From Accumulibacter sp. (lineage in GTDB: Bacteria > Pseudomonadota > Gammaproteobacteria > Burkholderiales > Rhodocyclaceae), in assembly GCA_003538495.1 (NCBI GenBank), contig DPSD01000037.1, forward strand, positions 1-12,732: a stretch of 12,732 nt of DNA. The letters are read 5' to 3'. Positions 8,826 to 12,732 of the stretch are shown in pieces. Below the pieces are notes generated by a model that ran no database searches, was not told the origin of the DNA, and saw only the letters and a program-made list of their open reading frames with translations. A program made the translations under genes and the position numbers. Each line of letters begins with the position of its first letter. The stretch's first letter is position 1.

Positions 8826-8831
8826 ACTATA
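8826..8831 (-). promoter_or_regulatory. pilG: Possible -10 element for pilG (TATAGT)
   Basis: The minus strand reads TATAGT (one mismatch to TATAAT), about 75 bp before the pilG start and overlapping the region just after the rubredoxin stop. No good -35 lies at 16-18 bp, so this is a weak or activator-dependent candidate. The expected start of transcription falls in the inverted repeat at 8803-8820. Confidence 0.3.
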
Positions 8832-8842
8832 CCGCATTGTCT

Positions 8843-9031
8843 TCAGATTTCGACCATTTCGAAGTCTTCCTTGCGCGCGCCGCATTCGGGGCAGGTCCAG
8901 TTGATCGGGATGTCATGCCAGGGTGTGCCCGGGGCTATTCCCTCGTCCGGCAGGCCAGCGGCTTCGTCATAAATGAAGCCGCAGGTAAGGCACATCCAGG
9001 TGCGGTATTGGCGCTCGTTCGCTGCGTTCAT
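8843..9031 (-). CDS. Rubredoxin
   Basis: Small cytoplasmic one-electron carrier with a single iron held by four cysteines. The 62-residue protein has both knuckles: CLTCG (Cys14, Cys17) and CPECG (Cys47, Cys50). The family core FIYDEAAG and PxDGIAPGT-like stretch is present (IYDEAAGLPDEGIAPGT without gaps), followed by the aromatic NWTC, and it ends in the typical FEMVEI. ATG 9031 gives the usual rubredoxin length with a short N-terminal extension. A longer in-frame reading to 9253 would run through the divergent promoter region and into thiD, so I reject it. No clear Shine-Dalgarno precedes the ATG. It is co-directional with pilG, but a functional link to pilus signalling is not shown. Its electron-transfer partner cannot be read from the window. 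Confidence 0.95.
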   Translation of the reverse strand: MNAANERQYRTWMCLTCGFIYDEAAGLPDEGIAPGTPWHDIPINWTCPECGARKEDFEMVEI

Positions 9032-9051
9032 GGTTGTCGTCTGTTTTCGGT

Positions 9052-9080
9052 TAGAATCGATTAAAAGCCGGTAGATTCTA
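9052..9080. repeat. 7-bp inverted repeat in the rubredoxin/thiD divergent region
   Basis: TAGAATC (9052-9058) and GATTCTA (9074-9080) form perfect arms 15 bp apart. Each arm contains TAGAAT, a -10-like hexamer, on opposite strands facing each other. The right arm is the -10 of the minus-strand promoter proposed for rubredoxin. It may be a regulator site or simply two similar -10 boxes. Confidence 0.45.
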
Positions 9081-9104
9081 GCCAAACCCATCTCTTGCTG
9101 CCAA
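9075..9104 (-). promoter_or_regulatory. Predicted sigma-70 promoter of rubredoxin
   Basis: The minus strand has TTGGCA (-35, 9099-9104) and TAGAAT (-10, 9075-9080), separated by 18 bp. Both hexamers are close to consensus. Transcription would start near 9068 and leave a leader of about 36 nt before ATG 9031. This is the best promoter match in the window. Confidence 0.55.
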
Positions 9105-9152
9105 GACTTTCTTTGCTTGACGGAAACCTTCCCGGACAGCGGCCTGTTGCTG

Positions 9153-10010
9153 ATGAACCAATACCTCGCCCGATTGCCGCCGCCGATGGTGCTGACCTTC
9201 GCCGCCTGCGATCCGTCTGGAGGCGCCGGTCTGCAAGCCGACCTGATGACCATCGCGGCACTCGGCTGTCATCCGCTGTCGGTGACCACGGCGTTGACCG
9301 TACAGGATACCGTGGGCGTCGCCAGCGTCCTGGCGATCGATGCTGACTGCGTCGAGGATCAGGCGCGGACCCTGCTGGAGGACATGCCGGTTGCGGCGTT
9401 CAAGATTGGTCTGTTGGGCAGCGTCGAGAACCTCGCGGTAATCGCCGAGATCCTCGCCGATTACCCCGGTGTGCCGCTGGTGCTCGACCCGGTGCTGGCC
9501 TCCGGACGCGGCGACGAACTGGCCGATCAGGAGATGATTTCCGGCCTGCGCGAGATACTGCTGCCGCTGACCACCGTGCTGACACCGAATACGCTCGAAG
9601 CGCGCCGACTGGCCACTGCTGACTACGACGCTGATGACGATGACCATCCGACCTTGGCCGATTGCGCGCAACGCCTGCTGTCGTTCGGCTGCGCCTACGT
9701 GTTGCTGACCGGGACGCACGACAGCTCGCCGCGGGTGGTCAACCGCCTGTACGGCGGAGCCGGCGGCGGCCTGGTTCGTAGCGATGCCTGGGACCGTCTG
9801 CCCGCCACCTACCATGGTTCGGGCTGCACCCTGGCGTCGGCGCTGGCTGCGCAACTGGCCATCGGCTTGCCGGTGAGCGAAGCGACCCGCGCTGCCCAGG
9901 AGTACACCTGGCTGGCACTGGCCGCCGGGTTCCGTGCGGGAATGGGGCAACATCTGCCCGATCGTTTCTTCCAGATGCACCAGGCGCGCGGTGGCCGTCT
10001 CGATGGCTGA
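9153..10010 (+). CDS. thiD: ThiD, hydroxymethylpyrimidine/phosphomethylpyrimidine kinase
   Basis: Phosphorylates HMP and then HMP-phosphate to HMP-PP, the pyrimidine half of thiamine. The 285-residue protein is of the ribokinase fold and usual ThiD length. Visible motifs are FAACDPSGGAGLQADL (16-31, with Cys where the family usually has Ser), KIGLLGS (84-90), LDPVLASGRG (111-120), LTPNTLEA (143-150) and HGSGCTLASALAA (221-233, active-site Cys225). The start is uncertain. I chose ATG 9153, which leaves 12 residues before the first strand (VLTF); a TTG at 9117 would add 12 residues, and ATG 9186 would also be possible. None has a good Shine-Dalgarno. Its last bases overlap the thiE start by 8 bp. 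Confidence 0.94.
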   Translation: MNQYLARLPPPMVLTFAACDPSGGAGLQADLMTIAALGCHPLSVTTALTVQDTVGVASVLAIDADCVEDQARTLLEDMPVAAFKIGLLGSVENLAVIAEILADYPGVPLVLDPVLASGRGDELADQEMISGLREILLPLTTVLTPNTLEARRLATADYDADDDDHPTLADCAQRLLSFGCAYVLLTGTHDSSPRVVNRLYGGAGGGLVRSDAWDRLPATYHGSGCTLASALAAQLAIGLPVSEATRAAQEYTWLALAAGFRAGMGQHLPDRFFQMHQARGGRLDG

Positions 10011-10671
10011 AGCCGCCGTCCGCAGCCTGCGTGGCCTGTACGCGATCACGCCGGACTGTCTGGCGCCCAACATCTTGCTGGAGCGGGTGCGGGCTGCCTT
10101 GATGGGCGGTGCGGTACTCGTTCAGTTTCGCGACAAAGGTCGGGACGCTGCCCGCCGAGCCGGAACCGCCCGCGCCTTGTGCAGCCTGTGCAGGCAGTTC
10201 GGTGCCCGCTTGTTGATCAACGACGATCTCGCTCTGGCGCTGGCGGTCGATGCCGACGGGGTGCACCTCGGCGCTGCCGACGGCGAACTCGCGGCGGCAC
10301 GACGGGCGCTGCCCGCGGGCGCGCTACTCGGTGCGTCGTGCTACGACGACTTCGAGCGTGCCCGTGGCGCTGCTGCCGCCGGTGCCGACTACGTGGCATT
10401 CGGGGCGATACATCCGTCGTCGACCAAACCGCTCGCCGTGCGTGCGCCGTTGTCGCTGTTTGCCCGCTGCCGCGCCGAACTGCAGTTGCCGGCCTGCGCC
10501 ATCGGCGGTATCACGGTCGAGAACGCGGCGCCCTTGCTGATTGCCGGCGCCGACCTGCTGGCCGTGGTCAGCGACCTGTTCGCGGCTCCCGATGTGGCCT
10601 CGCGAGCCGCCGCCTATCAACAACTATTCGAGGAAAATGCTCGTGATCTCCCGCAATCAGCAACTCTTTGA
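10003..10671 (+). CDS. thiE: ThiE, thiamine-phosphate synthase
   Basis: Joins HMP-PP and the thiazole phosphate (THZ-P) to give thiamine monophosphate, using the product made by the upstream ThiD. The 222-residue TIM-barrel protein shows YAITPD (13-18), QFRDKG (41-46), LLINDD (70-75), DGVHLG (85-90), [11 protein letters not shown] (110-120), [11 protein letters not shown] (133-143; this lies where the family has its phosphate-binding threonine/serine loop), ACAIGGI (164-170) and [11 protein letters not shown] (185-195). ATG 10003 is chosen because it begins eight bases before the thiD stop (ATGGCTGA overlap) and gives the usual length; the frame upstream to 9934 is only overlap with thiD. Translation coupling with thiD is likely. 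The 3' end overlaps the hemL start by about 30 bp. Confidence 0.94.
   Translation: MAEAAVRSLRGLYAITPDCLAPNILLERVRAALMGGAVLVQFRDKGRDAARRAGTARALCSLCRQFGARLLINDDLALALAVDADGVHLGAADGELAAARRALPAGALLGASCYDDFERARGAAAAGADYVAFGAIHPSSTKPLAVRAPLSLFARCRAELQLPACAIGGITVENAAPLLIAGADLLAVVSDLFAAPDVASRAAAYQQLFEENARDLPQSATL
10631..10634 (+). promoter_or_regulatory. Shine-Dalgarno of hemL inside thiE
   Basis: AGGA lies 2 nt before ATG 10637 and 8 nt before GTG 10643, within the last codons of thiE. The spacing favours GTG as the real start. Its place inside thiE suggests translational coupling. Confidence 0.5.
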
Positions 10672-11923
10672 GCGTGCCCAGGTACACATTCCGGGTGGCG
10701 TCAACTCCCCGGTACGGGCGTTTCGGTCGGTCGGCGGCACGCCGCGCTTCTTCGTCGAGGGTACGGGTGCTCGCGTCACCGACGCCGACGGCACAATCTA
10801 CATCGATTACGTCGGCTCGTGGGGGCCGCTGATTCTCGGCCACGCCCATCCCGCGGTGATCGCCGCCGTTCGCGACGCAGCGGTCAGAGGGCTTTCATTC
10901 GGCGCGCCGACCGAGAGCGAGGTGGAACTCGCCGACCTGCTCTGCGAGCTGTTGCCCTCGCTGGAGATGGTGCGCCTGGTCAGTTCAGGGACCGAGGCGA
11001 CGATGAGTGCCATCCGCCTGGCTCGCGGCCATACCGGTCGCGACCTGCTGATCAAGTTCGAGGGCTGCTACCACGGTCATTCCGACAGTCTGCTGGTCAA
11101 GGCCGGCTCGGGAATGCTCACCCTTGGCAATCCGAGTTCGGCTGGCGTGCCCGCCGACATCGCCAAACACACCATGGTTCTCGACTATAACGATGTCCCC
11201 GGACTCGAGGCGGCGTTTGCCGAGCACGGCTCGAAGATCGCCGCCGTGATCGTCGAGCCGGTGGCCGGCAACATGAACCTGATCGCCCCCAAGGCCGCTT
11301 TCCTGCAGGCCCTGCGCGAACAATGCGATCGGCACGGCGCGGTGCTGATTTTCGATGAAGTGATGAGCGGTTTTCGCGTCGACGCCCAGGGCGCACAAGG
11401 GATCTATGGGATTGCGCCGGATCTCACGACGCTCGGCAAGGTAATCGGCGGCGGCATGCCGGTTGGCGCCTTTGGCGGCCGCCGCGAAATCATGGCCAGG
11501 ATCTCGCCGCTGGGGCCGGTGTACCAGGCCGGGACCTTGTCCGGCAATCCGGTGGCCGTCGCCGCCGGTCTGGCGACGCTTCGGCTGGTGCGCGCGGCGG
11601 GCTTCTACGAGCGCCTGGCGCAGCGTACCCGGCAGCTGACCGATGGGCTGCTGGCGGTGGCGCGCAAACATGGGGTACCGTTTTCGGCGCAGGCGATGGG
11701 CGGCATGTTCGGACTGTATTTCCGTTCCGAGTGCCCGGAGAACTACGCCGAGGCGATGGCTTGCGACCAGCAAGCATTCAAGCGCTTCTTCCACGGCATG
11801 CTTGACGCCGGCCATTATTTCGCCCCGTCAGCCTTTGAAGCGGGGTTCGTTTCGGCTGCGCACGGCGAGGACGATGTGGCAGCGACGGTGGCCGCCGCCG
11901 ATGGCGTCTTCAAGGTCTGGTGA
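10637..11923 (+). CDS. hemL: HemL, glutamate-1-semialdehyde 2,1-aminomutase
   Basis: PLP enzyme that converts glutamate-1-semialdehyde, made from glutamyl-tRNA, to 5-aminolevulinate, the precursor of heme and other tetrapyrroles. The 428-residue protein matches the family length. Motifs seen are [12 protein letters not shown] (18-29), [16 protein letters not shown] (116-131), [10 protein letters not shown] (141-150), the [16 protein letters not shown] gating loop (157-172), DEVMSGFR (240-247), PLP lysine Lys268 in [12 protein letters not shown], and [10 protein letters not shown] (296-305). ATG 10637 is taken as start, but its AGGA lies only 2 nt away. GTG 10643 has the same AGGA at 8 nt and gives the common [17 protein letters not shown] N-terminus, so it is a serious alternative. 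Either way the gene starts inside the end of thiE. Its stop lies 29 bp from the convergent CorA-like gene. Confidence 0.95.
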   Translation: MLVISRNQQLFERAQVHIPGGVNSPVRAFRSVGGTPRFFVEGTGARVTDADGTIYIDYVGSWGPLILGHAHPAVIAAVRDAAVRGLSFGAPTESEVELADLLCELLPSLEMVRLVSSGTEATMSAIRLARGHTGRDLLIKFEGCYHGHSDSLLVKAGSGMLTLGNPSSAGVPADIAKHTMVLDYNDVPGLEAAFAEHGSKIAAVIVEPVAGNMNLIAPKAAFLQALREQCDRHGAVLIFDEVMSGFRVDAQGAQGIYGIAPDLTTLGKVIGGGMPVGAFGGRREIMARISPLGPVYQAGTLSGNPVAVAAGLATLRLVRAAGFYERLAQRTRQLTDGLLAVARKHGVPFSAQAMGGMFGLYFRSECPENYAEAMACDQQAFKRFFHGMLDAGHYFAPSAFEAGFVSAAHGEDDVAATVAAADGVFKVW

Positions 11924-11952
11924 GCGGCCGCGGCCGGGTAGCCGGGCGGTCC

Positions 11953-12732
11953 TCAGGCAGTCCGGCGGTGCGCTGCCCGGTTGCTCTGAATTCTGCGTTT
12001 CTCGAAATATTTCACGCCGAAGTACATGGAGCTGCCGACCACGACCATGCCGACGACGAAAGCCGAGTAGGCGAGCTGCCAGGGAATGCCCTCGGTCATC
12101 ATCGAGAACTCCGACATGCCGCCCATGCCGGCCAGGACGTTGATCGGCATGAAAATCACGCTGAGCACGGTCAGGCGCTTGATGTCCTTGTTCTGGTTGA
12201 TGTTGATCGCGCTGTCGGTAGCGTCCATCAGGAAGTTGATCTTGTTGAAGAGGAACGCGGTATGGCCGTCCAGGGATTCGATGTCGCGCAGAATCTCGCG
12301 TCCTTCAGCCAGCTGCGAGTCCGAAAGGAAGCGGCCACGCAGCAGGAATGACAGCGCCCGGCGCGTGTCCAGCACGTTGCGTCGGGTGCGGCCATTGAGG
12401 TCTTCCGCTTCTGAAATCGCGGCCAGGATCTCGGTCGCTTCCTGGTCGGTGATGTGCGAGCGCAGCACCTGCCGGCCGACACGCTCCAGTTCGGCGTAGA
12501 CATCCTCCAGTGCGTTGGCCGAGTATTCGACGTCGGCTGCATAGAGGTCGAGCAGGACGTCCTTGCCATCGGTCACGTAACCGGGCCGGGTGCGCGCCCG
12601 CGCCCGCTGCAGGCGAAACACCGGCAGTTCCTCGGTACGGATGGTAAACAAGACATCGTTCTGAAGGATCAGGGCGACCGGGACGTTACGCGATTCCTCC
12701 TTGGTGTCGAGCAGGAAGTCGGAGTGCAGGTG
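11953..12732 (-). CDS. CorA-family (2-TM-GxN) divalent metal transporter, N-terminus cut by window
   Basis: Inner-membrane channel-type transporter, probably for magnesium or another divalent metal. The frame is open to the right edge and gives 259 residues. A cytoplasmic mixed alpha/beta and long-helix region is followed by two C-terminal membrane segments: TM1 around LTVLSVIFMPINVLAG and TM2 around AFVVGMVVVGSSMYFGV. It ends with a short basic tail (FEKRRIQSNRAAHRRTA), as in CorA. In place of the usual YGMN after TM1 it has GGMS within AGMGGMSEF, so it is a divergent family member and the ion cannot be stated. The helix before TM1 (FLFNKINFLMDATDSAINI, NKDIKRLTV) fits the CorA stalk. The internal TTG at 12651 is not the start. 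Perhaps 60-80 N-terminal residues are missing. It is convergent with hemL. Confidence 0.88.
   Translation of the reverse strand, partial: HLHSDFLLDTKEESRNVPVALILQNDVLFTIRTEELPVFRLQRARARTRPGYVTDGKDVLLDLYAADVEYSANALEDVYAELERVGRQVLRSHITDQEATEILAAISEAEDLNGRTRRNVLDTRRALSFLLRGRFLSDSQLAEGREILRDIESLDGHTAFLFNKINFLMDATDSAININQNKDIKRLTVLSVIFMPINVLAGMGGMSEFSMMTEGIPWQLAYSAFVVGMVVVGSSMYFGVKYFEKRRIQSNRAAHRRTA

Noticed and set aside
9032..9152. TPP riboswitch upstream of thiD
   Set aside because: I looked for the conserved THI-box core on the plus strand and did not see it, and the leader is short.
9032..9253. In-frame N-terminal extension of rubredoxin (136-residue reading)
   Set aside because: It would run through the divergent promoter region and into thiD coding sequence. 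The 62-residue form matches the family length.
9078..10073. 331-codon minus-strand frame opposite thiD and the start of thiE
   Set aside because: It lies wholly antisense to conserved ThiD motifs and has no recognisable features of its own.
11924..11980. Possible terminator hairpin between hemL and the CorA-like gene (CCGGGC at 11942-11947 with GCCCGG at 11975-11980)
   Set aside because: The arms are six bases with a long loop, there is no T-tract, and one arm lies inside coding sequence. A GCGGCCGC palindrome at 11924-11931 is also unremarkable in this base composition.

Overview
This is a GC-rich proteobacterial window, densely coding and in ordinary chromosomal order. The type IV pilus chemosensory genes, the PilJ-type receptor, and the neighbouring thiD-thiE-hemL and rubredoxin genes look like a betaproteobacterium. 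Rhodocyclales, for example a Dechloromonas or Candidatus Accumulibacter relative, would fit. That placement is inferred from gene content and order, not from a search. I see no mobile element, CRISPR array, tRNA, rRNA or sign of recent transfer.

Layout. From position 1 to about 9031 everything lies on the minus strand and reads right to left: rubredoxin, pilG (TTG start), pilH, pilI, pilJ and a giant chpA/pilL. The chpA frame stays open from its ATG at 5174 to the left edge, where it is cut inside the C-terminal receiver domain. A 121-bp divergent intergenic region (9032-9152) separates this block from a plus-strand group thiD-thiE-hemL, whose three genes overlap one another. At the right edge a convergent minus-strand CorA-like transporter is cut at its N-terminus.

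How it works together. The minus-strand block encodes a Pil-Chp chemosensory pathway. A membrane receptor (PilJ) and a CheW adaptor (PilI) control a hybrid CheA kinase (ChpA) that carries several Hpt domains. ChpA passes phosphate to two single-domain regulators (PilG, PilH), which in characterised species control pilus extension and retraction, twitching and cAMP-linked surface behaviour. No PilK (CheR-type) or ChpB (CheB-type) gene lies between pilJ and chpA. The plus-strand group makes the thiamine pyrimidine (ThiD), joins it to the thiazole (ThiE) and makes 5-aminolevulinate for tetrapyrroles (HemL).

I found no new system. The points most worth a second look are the uneven Hpt chemistry of ChpA (one degenerate and one altered motif beside two canonical ones), a long His-poor N-terminal region in ChpA, dyad-symmetric elements in two promoter regions, the pilG TTG start, the thiE/hemL overlap and a CorA-like protein without the GMN signature.
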